A stretch of 64,000 bases of DNA from Exobasidium rhododendri (Eukaryota; Basidiomycota; Exobasidiomycetes; Exobasidiales; Exobasidiaceae). The number at the start of each line of letters is the position of its first letter. Positions within the stretch are counted from its first letter, which is position 1. The stretch covers positions 3,844,001 to 3,908,000 of the forward strand of contig CP110631.1 of the NCBI GenBank assembly GCA_026210745.1. The letters run 5' to 3'. The notes beneath the pieces were generated by a model. That model was not told the DNA's origin. It saw only the letters and a program-made list of their open reading frames with translations, and did no database searches. A program made the translations under genes and the position numbers. This document shows positions 11,299-22,798 of this stretch, in pieces.

Positions 11299-13274
11299 AT
11301 GCAAGCAAGTCCTACAAAAAGAAATGCTCGACACACATTGTTCATAGATCAGGCCGATGCGACCTACTGGCTAGCAGCGGGCAGTCTTTTCGAGGAAGAG
11401 GATGAACACAATCAAGAGGAAGAGGATGAACACAATCAAGCTGGACTTGGTCAGCCAGGTCTAGAGGAGAGCACTGAGGAGGGGGAGAAAGTGCCAACGG
11501 ATGGTAATCATAGAAGGACGAACTATAGTCGACCGATTTCAAGACAACTACCATGCCTTCCTCTTAATGTTCCCGACCGTTCTGCACCTCTTTGCGCGCC
11601 TACTCCCTATCGTGCGACTCGGGCAATCTCACCTTTTCTCTCCGATCATCGTGCCGCATCATCCCCACTCAAAGACGCATCTTCTCCTCGAAAAGCAAAA
11701 TTCCACACCCGTCCTCCTAATGTTCCACTCCCTCCTATTCCGGGCAACTCGGACAGTCGCCTTCTAAAATCTGCAATCAAACTTCAGCCAAAATCGTACA
11801 AAGCAACACCATCTCCCACTAAGCAATATGAAGAACCCTTCTCTTCGCAAGAATCGTCATCACTGCTGTCTTATCTGCTCGACGATCTGTCGTCTGTATG
11901 CCTTGGCATGCCAAGTACGGCCTCTTCTCATTCCGACATTCAATTCGACACTGTCCCTGCATTTCCGCAGCCACCAGAGCGGGCCATGGATATCAATACT
12001 CTGTCACATTCTTCTCATCATACTCCGCACATCAAGCGTCTCCCGCAAACGCCATCGAAAGAAGAGCCTCGACTACCAGATTCAAAGTCAAGTTCAAAGG
12101 AATCCATCCCTCGCGGAGCCAATGAATTGTATGACTGGAGTGCAGGAATGAGCACGGCCGCGTGTCCCTCTCCCCCCGCTCCTTCATTTGCAGTACATCA
12201 ATCAAATTGCTGGTCAGCAGGCGATGATGAAGTCTCGACCTTTGATTGTCTTTGTCGAGCCGAATCAGCTCCTCCGCTTCAGCCAGAAAGACGGAGGAAC
12301 TTTGCAGATGAAACGGATGCACTCGAAAGTAGTACTAGGCAGCAACCACAAACGAAACTCAACGAACAGAGGCGAGATCTGCAATACCGGCAAATGGAAG
12401 CGAGTCGAGCGAATGGTGAAATGAGAAGAGATGCTGCACCGACATTGCTGCCGGGTATCGACTGCCGAAAAAGTAGTCTTGTAGGTTCACAAAAAGCAAA
12501 ATCTCCCTCTCAACGTCGCAGTAGGCACGTCCGGATGACGAATCCAGGCGAACAGCTGCCTGCACACATCCCATCTGGATCAATTCTTTTGACTTCACCT
12601 CCTCGCTTGAAGTCATCACTAGATCTTGCAACATCAAGACTCGGCGAAGCAGTGAGAATGCAGCCTGACCAAGAACCCTGTCTTGAGCGACAGAACAATT
12701 CAGTCTCCTCGTCACAACGCTCACCGCCATCGCAGACAAGTGATAGTCCAGGCGGTCCGAGGTCGAGTCCTAATCGAAATAGAATGATGATTTCGACTGT
12801 TCGCTCTCACAATCGAGATGCACTTAGTCCTAATCGAAACGGTATATCACCCACTCTGACTGCAACCAGAGTCAACAATCGCAACCCCATCGTCTTACCT
12901 GGTCACCATCGACAGACATCGTCCAAGTCGTCGAATTACTCGTCTGACTCTAACATGTCTGGCTCAGCACATTCAACTTCCACTTTTGCTACCAGTACAG
13001 AGAGCTTGAACATGACACTATGCAAGCCAAAGTCACAGGTTAAGGGACTTCCTCTGATGGTGAGTTTATCTGTTTTCTTCTTTGTTTTTCCTTCTTCGAG
13101 ATTGCGACTGAGGATCGTATCTTTTCCATATCTCTCTGAAAGAACTCCATTTCAGAAAAGGTGGAGGATAAGGGCAACGTCAATTCACATTCCAAGGAGC
13201 AGCTGACGCAAAGAATGGCGTATCCTGCTGAAGGCACTTCCTTCCCCTATCGAATGCGACGTCAGGATGGGTGA
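11299..13274 (+). CDS. Ser/Pro-rich protein of unknown function, 3' end uncertain
   Basis: A long first exon starts at the ATG at 11299. Its N-terminus (TLFIDQADATYWLAAGSLFE) is the only part that looks folded. A tandem acidic repeat, EEDEHNQ twice, follows, then about 540 residues rich in Ser, Pro, Arg and Gln with many SP/TP sites, suggesting a phosphorylated disordered scaffold or regulator. A donor GTGAGT at 13060 ends the exon. Acceptor AAAAG at 13160 gives a tail of about 37 residues ending TGA at 13274. Acceptor TTCAG at 13155 instead stops at 13206, as does retention of the intron, which has no stop in frame. A further donor at 13271 could join an exon from 13402 to 13564. I do not recognise the family. 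Confidence 0.6.
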
Positions 13275-14057
13275 GAAGACGGCGAAGATCAACGTCGATA
13301 CAAACGAAGAAAAGCAGATGGGCGCGCACTGTAGCAGTAAATCTAATATCGGGCCGGTATATTTGTGATACAATCCTTTTAATCCCTCATCCTTCTTTTA
13401 GAGCGTCTTTGCAACACTGTATGAGCGCCCACAGTACTCTCAATCATCTCCTTGCCAGAGTCACCGGGTACGTGGTGGCTGGCGACGATGATCGCGTCAG
13501 TGCGTGGGCACATTGCATTTGCCGCCGACGCAAACGCCCTCTCTACAGCCCACGCCGCCAGTAGAGATTTGCCACTTGGCGTGAAGGCACTTTCTTCCTT
13601 GGGTGAGAGAGGGTCGGATGAGACTTGGAAAGGCAGCAAGAAGAGAAAGGAGAAGAAGGGGGCGGGGAAAGGGTAGGTACATATAGAGGGGAAGGATTGT
13701 TGCCATCTCTCCCTTCACATCAAAAAGATCTACATCGAGCTAGTCTTGATCCTTTCCCCTCTCTTCTCCCTCTCTCTCCTTTTCCCCTCTACACTCCGCC
13801 CACACTACCCCAGACGCAAAGCAAAACAAGCTAGCCTTGTCTATTCTGCGTTTGTATCTCAATTCCTTCTTTTTAACACACCCTCTTCAGCCGGCCTGTC
13901 TATTCCCTTCACTGCCTGGAAGCAGTCTACACCATCCTTCATCCTTTTCTCTTTTATCCAATTTTCAGGCTTCAATCCTCAGCACTCGAACTCTTCAATC
14001 GTCAATCGACCAGCTTTCACTCCACCCCATCGTAGCCCTTCTTGATCACCATCGATA
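13275..14057. promoter_or_regulatory. Intergenic region and pyrimidine-rich leader of the secreted Pro-rich gene
   Basis: It may contain a last exon of the upstream gene (open to 13564). From about 13700 it becomes strongly C/T-rich on the plus strand, the usual look of a fungal core promoter and 5' leader for the gene starting at 14058. Confidence 0.5.
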
Positions 14058-16368
14058 ATGCGCATCGGCTCCCATTACTTTTTCACTCTCTTCACCGTCT
14101 TCTTGAGTTTGTGTGCAAATAAGGTCAATGTCAATGGTCTGCCCCTTCCAGATCTCACAGGACCTCGCCTGCTGATAGCGACTTTGCCGAGGTCATTGCA
14201 AGGGTCATCCTCTTCTTCTACAAAGATGGAGGAGAGAGACGATCACATGCTTGCTCTTCGTGATTTTATGGAAAACGTTCAAACAATCGGCGGTAGCGCG
14301 TACAGTCGAGCTCTATACAAGCGGGATAAGGATGCTGTGGATGCTGTGGATGCTGCTGCTGCTTCTGCACCGCCCAAGACACCACCGGTCGATTTGACTT
14401 CTTTACCATCATCTTCAGCTGGTTTCCTGTTTCTACCTCTCTCTGGGACCGACCCGTCTGCGGCTTCGTCATCAAAACTAAAGGACGACAAAGTCGCTCC
14501 CATTCGTCAGACTTTGTTCTTCAATATCGAAGCGCCTAGTGGGGGTCACATCTCGCGCTTCGACATTCCTGCTGCAACACCAAAGGAAGATACAAAGAAT
14601 AACAAGGACTGCAACGATGACACGAAGAAAAAAGAGGAGGAAGAACAGTTGAAGCAGAAGCAACAGGAAGAGCGAGATCGGCAGCGAGAACAGCGACAGG
14701 AAGACGAACAGCGACAGAAGATTGATGGTGATAAGATGAAGGGCAACGACACAGATGAGATAGGCGCAAGACCCAAAGACCAAGGAGACCAAGCCAAGGC
14801 GCCTCCAGGTGCTTCTCCTCCCCCGGGTGAAGACGTGAATTTGTTCAAGGACGAAGATCGAGATCAAGGTCGTACAAACGATGGCGCTCAAGAAACGATC
14901 TTTGGTAAAGCCGATCCATCAGCAGCGAAGCCAGCAGAGGGACAGGTTCAAGGCGACTCACCACCATCTTCCTTTCCACCGTCACTATCTCAATCACTGC
15001 CACCTTCGCAGACTCAAGGTCAAGGTCCATTCAAGCCAGACTTCAATCAAGATGGGACCCAAGGCGTCGGACCCGCTACAAAAGATGGTCAAGGAGCGGG
15101 TCCAGTCGGACAGGAGTCTGCTGCAATAGATGGTCCATCAGGTGAGGGATCGCCACTTGCTCCTCCCATTGATCCTGCAGCCAAGCAAGCGAGTCCTGCT
15201 ACGGGTGTCGATCCTTCAGCAGCGGCAATGACTCCAATTAAGCTCCCTGATAACGTCGACCAATCGAATAAGACCAAGATAGTCTTCAAACCTCTCGCCG
15301 AACCTGGAGTCACCTTGTCGAATGATCCGTCAGCACAACAGCCATCTCCGCCCGATCCGAATGATCCCGCTTCATCTGGAAAAGACGACATCAATGATGG
15401 AGAGAAAAGGCCAGATCGGGGAGTGCCCGGAGGAGGACCAGATGCTACAGACTATAGCGCCCAGAAAGCAGCCGGTAAAGCGATAGGTCAAGGTGCCGGC
15501 GATGCGTCGATGGATGTGCAGAGGGATAGTGCAGGGGAAGCAACCAGGCCATTGCCACCAGTATTTGGCGCAAATGGCGGCGCTGGAGATCAGATGAGGC
15601 CACTACCGACTGTGTTTGGCGCGAACAACAACGCAGCAGCATCGAGTCAGAGTCCGACGAGCACGACAGGACTCAACGCCGTCGACCTGCCAACGGCACC
15701 CACTTCTACCGCTTCGCCTTCCACTGATCCCTTGGCGTCTACATCTCCTAGTCAACAAAGTAGTGCACCGGTTCCTGGTGTGGCAGATGCAAGCATGCCT
15801 CCTCCTTCGAGCAACAACGGGGGTAGTGGTGCAAAGGATTACTTCATCTACCCTGTCGAAGATAAGCATAAGACGGTCGATCTCAATCAGGGAGACATGG
15901 TCGCTTACGTCGACAAGGGTAGTGACTTGGCATCAGACAGCGCTAGTCAAGCGGTCGGCAATTTACTCAATGGTGGCGGGTCCGGTGGAGTCGGTCATTC
16001 CCCAGTACCCCCTCCCTCTACCCCCACAAATGATCAGAAGCCTCCTCTTGCAGCCAGTCCTCAGCCGGCTCCCAGTTTTCAACCAACGAAGCGCACACAT
16101 CCTCGAATGTGGAATCTTGTCCGTCGTGGCCAGCCAATAAAGGAGGCGAAGGCCAAGAACGAGGAAGCAACATGGAAGGAGGGAAAGAACGGGAAGAACG
16201 GGAAGGAAGCCAAAAAGGGTGAGTCATGATCCAGCCCTTTCCCTGATTCCCTCACACTGACACTCGATGCTCTCTTCTCCTTTTTCTTTAGGAGTGCCAA
16301 TGAAGATGTTCACAGGTCGACGAAATGCAAGCATTAAGTACTACTCGGGAGACTCGAAGAGTCCGTAG
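14058..16368 (+). CDS. Predicted secreted Pro/Gln/Asp-rich protein of unknown function
   Basis: Two exons (14058-16218, 16292-16368; 73 bp intron, phase 1) give about 745 residues. The start is the ATG at 14058, followed by a clear signal-peptide-like core (FFTLFTVFLSLCA). A dibasic KR site near residue 88 (RALYKRDKD) could be cut by a Kex2-type protease, leaving a propeptide. The rest is low complexity: an Ala run, a charged helix (KEEEEQLKQKQQEERDRQRE), then Pro/Gly/Asp/Ser-rich sequence with a repeated RPLPPVFGANGG / RPLPTVFGANNN unit. The basic C-terminus reads VPMKMFTGRRNASIKYYSGD. No known domain is seen. It could be a wall protein, an effector-like secreted protein, or a protein processed to peptides. 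It converges with another secreted-protein gene 453 bp away. Confidence 0.7.
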
Positions 16369-16821
16369 AGGGGTAGTCTCCGATATCCGGCCTGTAGTCT
16401 AATTAGCTTGCATTCGCCCTTCTTCAACGTAATTCCAAGGTGGCGCCACCTTTCTCCTCTTGCAAAGAATACTGTTGACTCGATAGCTACTTGTAAGACT
16501 GGCGATACTCTTATTTTTTCGCGAATACCTGCTCAAGCACGATATTCCTTCTTGAGCAGTGATTGCCAGAATCAACATCTCTAAAAACGTCTCGGAAAAG
16601 AAATCGGGCGTCAAACAGCAAGGCCATCGGCTGAGGTTTGATCAAACAGGGCATGAGATTCAAGAATTAAATAGCATCGTAATATAAAGTGCGCACTCAA
16701 TTGCCAGAGTCTGTGCTATGACTTGAGCAGGTAAGAAAGAGTCCGTGCCTCTGGTCTTTGAACAAGACGAATGAACAAGAGTGAGGGAGGATGGGCGCAG
16801 GCTAAAAGATCGAGTGACCGA
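16369..16821. other. Intergenic spacer between convergent secreted-protein genes
   Basis: Shared 3' flank; no reading frame or repeat I can support. Confidence 0.5.
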
Positions 16822-17864
16822 TCATGCAATCGTATCACGAGAGATGTGGTATCGCTTGGAAGGCTGCGTGCCTGACTTGCCTGCTCCGACCTCATTGAGA
16901 GCATCCTGAGACAGTTGATTGAGGTGGGGAATCTTGGGAAGATTCGGAATTAGAGCGTTGACTTTTTCACAAGTGTCTACTTGCTGGTTGCAGATGAACG
17001 CCGAAGAAGCTCCAAGAATACGATCGTTGCCTCTCCTTCGTCCACAGCGGGTGTTTCCTGCGTTATCTTGACCTTCGCAAGTGTCTTCTTTGCCATCGGG
17101 AAGCTGAAAGATGTTCGGCAGAGTGTCAGATGACACATTTTTCTTCCCCGTACATCATCTGTCTGGATCCTTTTGTCTCAACTTACCTTACCAGGAAGAC
17201 CAGCGGCACAGCCCCAGCATGGCTCAGAGCTGAAATTCCACAGTACCTCACCCGAAATGTGCCCATCCTCGAGCGCTTTATCCTTGTTCTTACCTGCCAG
17301 CTCTTCAAAGACCTGCTTTCCTAGAAAGATGTCGTTGCATCCAAAGGCTGTCGTTGTGGGGAAAGGTTGGAAGGTCAGAGCAGCTCGTACTCATGAAGCA
17401 ATCTTTCATTACATTCGTCACTCACTCGTGTTCACTGATGCACCGCATACATCCAGGACCCGTGCCTGGAGGGAGACGCCGCTTTCCTTGGAGAAGATGG
17501 TAACCCACTTGTTACATCCATTTACATTTGCGCTGTGAATCCTGCAGGAAAGAAGTAAACAGCAATGATGACTGTCAGGAGTGTCAAGGCCTCTCATGAT
17601 TACTTGCGCGACTCACCATCCAGGAGCGACGCATACGACGTTGCTTTGATCCGTGTACGTCTCTCCGCAAGCACTAAGGCCAGGCTTCACGTAGTCGACT
17701 TTATCATCTGCTTTCTGCCAGATTGCAGTAAGGCCAGACGTCTTGGACGCTGTCAGATCTGTGTCGGAGTCGCAAGCAGGGAAAGTTGTATCACGAACGG
17801 CAGCGATTATGTGGACAAGGCTGGCAATGAGTGTGGCGCTGAAGATTTTTCCTACGACGACCAT
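16822..17864 (-). CDS. Secreted double-psi beta-barrel (expansin/barwin-like) protein
   Basis: Four exons (17864-17617, 17541-17426, 17347-17187, 17103-16822), with introns of 75, 78 and 83 bp whose phases all agree, give about 268 residues. The start ATG at 17864 opens a signal peptide (IFSATLIASLVHIIAAV). The mature part matches the DPBB/barwin pattern: GLSACGETYTDQSNVVCVAP, CNKWVTIFSK, VQ/LQARVLDVCGAS, then DIFLGKQVFEELA and GEVLWNF. These correspond to the GACG, V.D.C and hydrophobic core strands of expansin-like and RlpA-like folds. Eight or more cysteines suggest disulphides. A C-terminal extension of about 100 residues with basic RRR and KR sites is unusual. Fungal relatives act on or bind cell-wall polysaccharide, or act as small effectors; which applies here is not shown. 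Confidence 0.8.
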
Positions 17865-19350
17865 GATGAAGGTACTCTTTGATTGTTTGTGAGAGGAAAA
17901 AGATGAGTGTGTCAGCTGATGTGCTTGGAGACGATGCAAGGAGGGATGGTGCTCAACGAGGTTCTCATCTTATAGCTGTGCGAGACGGAGGCGAGTCGAA
18001 TCGATTGGCTGCGCACCAGTTCTGACGGACCGGACGCTTTCAGTCTCCTTCGCTGAACGTAAACATGTTCTTCAAAGGTTACGTTCCTTTGGAGAGCTGC
18101 AATTTTGGAATCCAAAGGATTTCCCTCGCCATCTAACTATACTGTCTCGAGGAAATTCTATGCCATGATGCAATCCCCTGAGTGATTCCTCTGAAAGTCG
18201 GAAACTTTTCCTTCATTCAGCCCAGGTTTGACTCAGATTTTGGCACCCCTCCCTGGGTCAGCACAAGGAGATTGGAAGTCCTCTCTAGCACAGTTGCTTT
18301 TACTTGTTGAATGCACTACTGTCGCAACTACGAAAGGCGACGCAGACACATACGGACCAGACCAGAACAATTTCCTTGATCCCCACTGCTGATCTCTACC
18401 GGTCTGCGGTGGTGCACCCTGTATGTGCACTACTGAAGATCCACCCTGGTAGACTAAAAGATGGGAGCACCTGTGTCGGATGCTGTCGAGAGAACTTATA
18501 GCGCCACCTACAATGTGCAGGTAGAAGATGTGTTCAAAAGCGCCGTCGGACCGATTAAATTACTGTTTGCTCTTTAGCTTTGGTCAAATTATGGTGCAAA
18601 TTGCGCTGCAGCATCTTTTATCGAAAGGTACGCATCGCCGTCACTTTCTCTCATTGATGCCGCTCATCTGTCTCGGGTTTGACTTGCAATCACTGATAGA
18701 AGATTTTAAGATGGCGAGAAAAGTAAGCAATTGATCATGTACTGGTCGAGACCTCACCGCTTGAGTGGAGAGCTACTCATTTGGGCGTCTCTTCCTTTGG
18801 ACCCGTCCCACCCTTTGCAACCTAGACCTGTCCCGCTCTCCACAGGGAGACTAACAAACGTTTCCCTTTCTCACTTGACTTATGTACATTCTGATCTCTG
18901 CGCGTCTCCTGTGGTGTCCAAAAAGTACTTCAGTCACTTTCCTGCAGCTTTCGCTCACTAGTGTCACACCAGAATAAGAAACATATTCGGCGTACCATTT
19001 GCTTTGCGCACGAAAGGGTGTGAAAGGACTTGCTTACATCCATGTCGCGGGACTGATCTCGTTTGATGCTGTGCAGGAAGCAGAGAGGAAATCAGTAGTC
19101 AGAGCTCACGCCCGCCGCTCAACAACTTATATGACGTACAAAGAGAAGGGTCGGAAGGCGCAGAGAAAGGGCGTATCCCGCAAGACGCTTTGGCTACAGA
19201 CGAGGTGGTACTGCGCCCATGACGTTTCAGTGCTGACGAAAGTACGTCTAGGATGCTAATCGATGCTTTGTATTGATCTTCTTTCCTCAACATTCGCTAC
19301 TGACGAAGGACACAATTACACTCAACGCAGCTCCCGTCCGCTCTAGCACG
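17865..19350. promoter_or_regulatory. Divergent intergenic region
   Basis: About 1.5 kb between the DPBB gene and the membrane-protein gene, read in opposite directions. I found no credible reading frame, RNA gene or repeat, so both promoters are presumed to lie here. Confidence 0.45.
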
Positions 19351-22300
19351 ATGGCACCAACCTGGTTCGGATTAAGAGGGGAAGCAACAGAGAGCCAACC
19401 CAGAGCGAGGTCTGATTATGCCGAGAGTGAAGAGGAGATCGCTTCAGCGCGAAAAGGTTGGTCGCCTACTCGCGTGCACCATTGGGAGAGAGGTATCCAA
19501 GCCGCAGAGGAAGACACTGGATCTTCCTCATCTTTGCGCGTAGATGGAGCTCAATTTGTCCAGCGTCGAACTCCAACCGGATTCTCGCAGTTCAGTCCAC
19601 CACTACAACAGCGAAGACCAGTGAGCCATCAGCCTATTGTAGAGCATTCGAAGAGGCAAAGTCGAATAGATGATGCGACGGGGACTGTGGACAACTCGTA
19701 CAGGGAGAAGGCATGCGAGGAAAGAGGTAGCATCGAGAAAGACAGAGACAACACTTGGGATGGCGAGCTAGATCGCAATCACCCTCATTCAGCCCCTCAC
19801 CATCGACAGCACCTGCGAAAGTCTCACTCGGTAAAGACGATCCGAAAGGATGTTCCTCTCGCTGAATTGAGACGCTTACCGCATGGGGGAGAGGAAGGAA
19901 TGATATACGACCGGAAAAGGACCGTTCATACGATGGTCACAATCCTCGGAGGTTGGTGCGCTTTGATATCGGCATGCTTCGGATTCAAGATTATTTCCAT
20001 CAAGTATCACATTAGGGCACCCGACTTCCTGGCCGAGTACGTGCTGACCTCGCCAACGGCAACGACGCAATGGTGTGTCACGCTGCACTTGAATGCTCAT
20101 CAAAGGAGCTTCCTTTGCTGAATTTTTTCCTTTACATCTGTTCTCCATCTTCACAGGTTCACTTTCAGCGGTGTGCTACTTGGGGAGATCGCGTTGATCT
20201 TGTGGGGCCATTCAATCTCTTACATGGCCTTCCGACGCTTGGCATATGGAAAGGAGAGAACGGAATTGCTCACGTATGCTGCCTGGAACGAAATGTCTCG
20301 AGCAGGGTACACCCTCAGTCGAAGGCGCCCATTGTGGCCGGTGTTCACCATCCTCATCTTTGTTGGAAACACCTTCTTACCTGCCGGATTCTCTACCCTC
20401 CTCACCCCTAAGCCAATGGTGGTCACTGTGCCGTACAAGGGCCTGGAACTGAACGAATTGAGTGACGGCTTCGGAGCTGCGTGAGTGTCGACAGGATCTC
20501 ACACGCAAGGGTGAAGCTGATCTGGGCTGTGATACCTCTCTCTCTGCGAGATCCACAGAATAGGCTTCCTGCCTGCATCCACCTTCCCCAATCCTGCCAA
20601 TCTGAGCTGCGGCAGTCAGTACGTTTCAAACTTCTGGACTTTTCAGTCGCATCCACAGACTATATTCGATCCTTGTCCTTCTTTGGACGACGTTCAAACG
20701 CTCATCATGGCTGGGAGAGCAAAGCTAGAAGCAAGCTTCAATCAGCCGGCCCCTCTCTTTAAGCTGCCGAGTAGTATCACGTATGTTGGAGGTACGGGAG
20801 GGATCAGTACGTTGGGTGTCGACGGAATTCTTCCCTTTTCCACCTGGACCAGACCACCCAAACACGCACCTACACCTAGGGGATACAACTATACGTACGT
20901 CCTGAATCAGCAAGGTCTTACGGTCGACGTCACTTGTTGGCAACCAAAGACGCTGGAAGAAAAGAACATCTTGACCATCAGGATGACGGACGTTGCCCAT
21001 CTGCTCGAAGTGACGCTTAAGTGCAACGTACGCGGTACAGGTCAAGACGTATCTTATCACTACATAGGCAGTAGCTCCATCATCTTGATGGGATGTACAA
21101 GCAAGAATGCACAGGGGAAAGATGATCCGGATTCGACCATCATGTACTTCAAGGACGCCGGTGCCGAGGTGTACGGTTCTGAATCGGAACTAGGAGGAGA
21201 CTTGGTGTGCGAATTGAAGCCAAAGTGGACCCGTAACGAAGTCTCCTATGTGTCAGATCGTAAGTGGATCAAGGTAGCCACGCAAGCCGATGACGGACCA
21301 CCAAATCGCTTGACTGGCTTCAACGGAGAATTGGGACCCGGTAATCATTCCTTCTCTCCTACCAGCGAAGAATCAAAGCAACGCTTCTTCGAGTATTACA
21401 CCCGCCTCCTGACTGTCCAAGGCCCTCTTGCAGCTGTGGGGAATGCTTTTGTCTATACGAGCACTCTAAGTTCGCTCATTAATGCAACGCTGCCCCTGTC
21501 ATCGAATCACACACTGGCTCAGATCGAGAACGAAGACTCCCCTCCGTCGTCACCCTCCACCACGATCAGCACAACAGTGACTCACCTGATCAACGATACG
21601 CAACTGGAGGACACGGTTCTCTTTGGGAAGAATTCGGCCGTCCAGAGCCTTGCAGCTTTCAATGCTCGGATCAACGCACAAAAGGTAAAGACTTGGATCC
21701 AGCCTAGTCAAGTGGAAGTCTTTATCAAAGGGGTCTTTGAGTATGCAGCTACCAGCCAAAGAGAATGGTTCCAGCATTACGCAGTCGATGGTGGTGACTT
21801 TAACGGTCCGATTGGCGTCCGCAACGGCACCATCCCTGTCAAGGGGGTGTGGATAGCTACCACTGTGGGGTATGGCTCAAGTACAGGTGCGTGTCACAGC
21901 GATCACCTGCAGGGAAGCGTCATTGACCAACCGTCCCTCTTTCCACATTGACCAGAGAACAACGATCACTTCGTCTACTTTTCTCTCGTTCCTTTGCTCG
22001 TCTTCGCCTTGATAAGCTTTGGCATGATAGTCTGGTCACATTGGTGTGATGCACCCAGGGTCTCTCCTTATGCCGCTGACATTGATCCGACAGACTGGCT
22101 GGAGGCAGTTGTTGCAGCCTCACAAGGCGGTCTTCGCTATGCCTTTGCCGAAGATGCTCTTCAGAATCCAGAGGGCCTCCAGAATGCGCGTAGAGTACGA
22201 ATTCGTCTCGGCCAGGTATGTCCATCCACTCTTCTGCTTTGGCTTTGTCTTTCATCTGACATACGCCCCCCCTCCTACCTGCACAACGTTTAGATAATCG

Positions 22301-22353
22301 ATCGTGAGGAACCCAAATCCACGCCACGACTCGGCTTTGTCTGTGTTGACTAG
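19351..22353 (+). CDS. Multi-pass membrane protein with large glycosylated loop, family not recognised
   Basis: Five exons (19351-20072, 20157-20480, 20559-21886, 21956-22215, 22294-22353; introns of 84, 78, 69 and 78 bp, all phase-consistent) give about 897 residues. A basic, disordered N-terminus of about 210 residues precedes three hydrophobic spans (MVTILGGWCALISACFGF; VLLGEIALILWGHSISY; FTILIFVGNTFLPAGF). A loop of about 450 residues follows, with several Cys (LSCGSQY, CPSLDD, DVTCW) and N-glycosylation sites (NYT, NHS, NAT, NHT, NDT, NGT), then a fourth span (FSLVPLLVFALISFGMIVW) and a short cytosolic tail. The topology implies that the large loop faces the lumen or cell exterior. No transporter or enzyme motif is visible. 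The next gene is also a four-span membrane protein of unknown family in the same direction. Confidence 0.75.
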
Positions 22354-22798
22354 GTCTTGGATGGAGCTTCTCTTTCTTCCAATCCCCCCTCTCGCTTGTA
22401 TACATAGATTTAAAAGTGCAGCTGTCGTCCTAGCTGCCCTTTTGGTGTGTGCTAAGAATGAAAAAAATAATAATATCCCACCAACGGTATGCAGACGGAG
22501 TAGAACCTCTTATAAATTTTGGCGCCGCCCACATCTCTGCCGACACGCCAATAAACGCCATGATGGGTGTAAATGCAAGTCTGTCTTCACTTGCAAGCTT
22601 CCTCATCCCCTCTTACGATTTTGTTTTCGCCACCTATGTAAATCTCAAACCCCCTCCTCCTTCGTTGTCGATCAACGTATTACGAAACCTGCGAGCAGGT
22701 CTCTGCAGCAAGGCAATAAATCCACGCCCCTCTCCTTCTTCGACCGCCTCGTCCACCCTCATTCATCCTCCCCCCTTTCCCTCCTTCTTCCGCCTACT
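22354..22798. promoter_or_regulatory. Intergenic spacer with pyrimidine-rich 3' half
   Basis: The promoter and leader for the gene at 22799; C/T-rich from about 22640 to 22795. Nothing else noticed. Confidence 0.5.

Noticed and set aside
14266-16300. Many minus-strand frames opposite the secreted Pro-rich gene
   Set aside because: Shadows produced by the biased codons of the plus-strand gene.
18999-19259. Small basic plus-strand frame of 86 codons upstream of the membrane-protein gene
   Set aside because: No family feature; it ends just before the leader of the next gene, and composition is unlike the neighbouring proteins.
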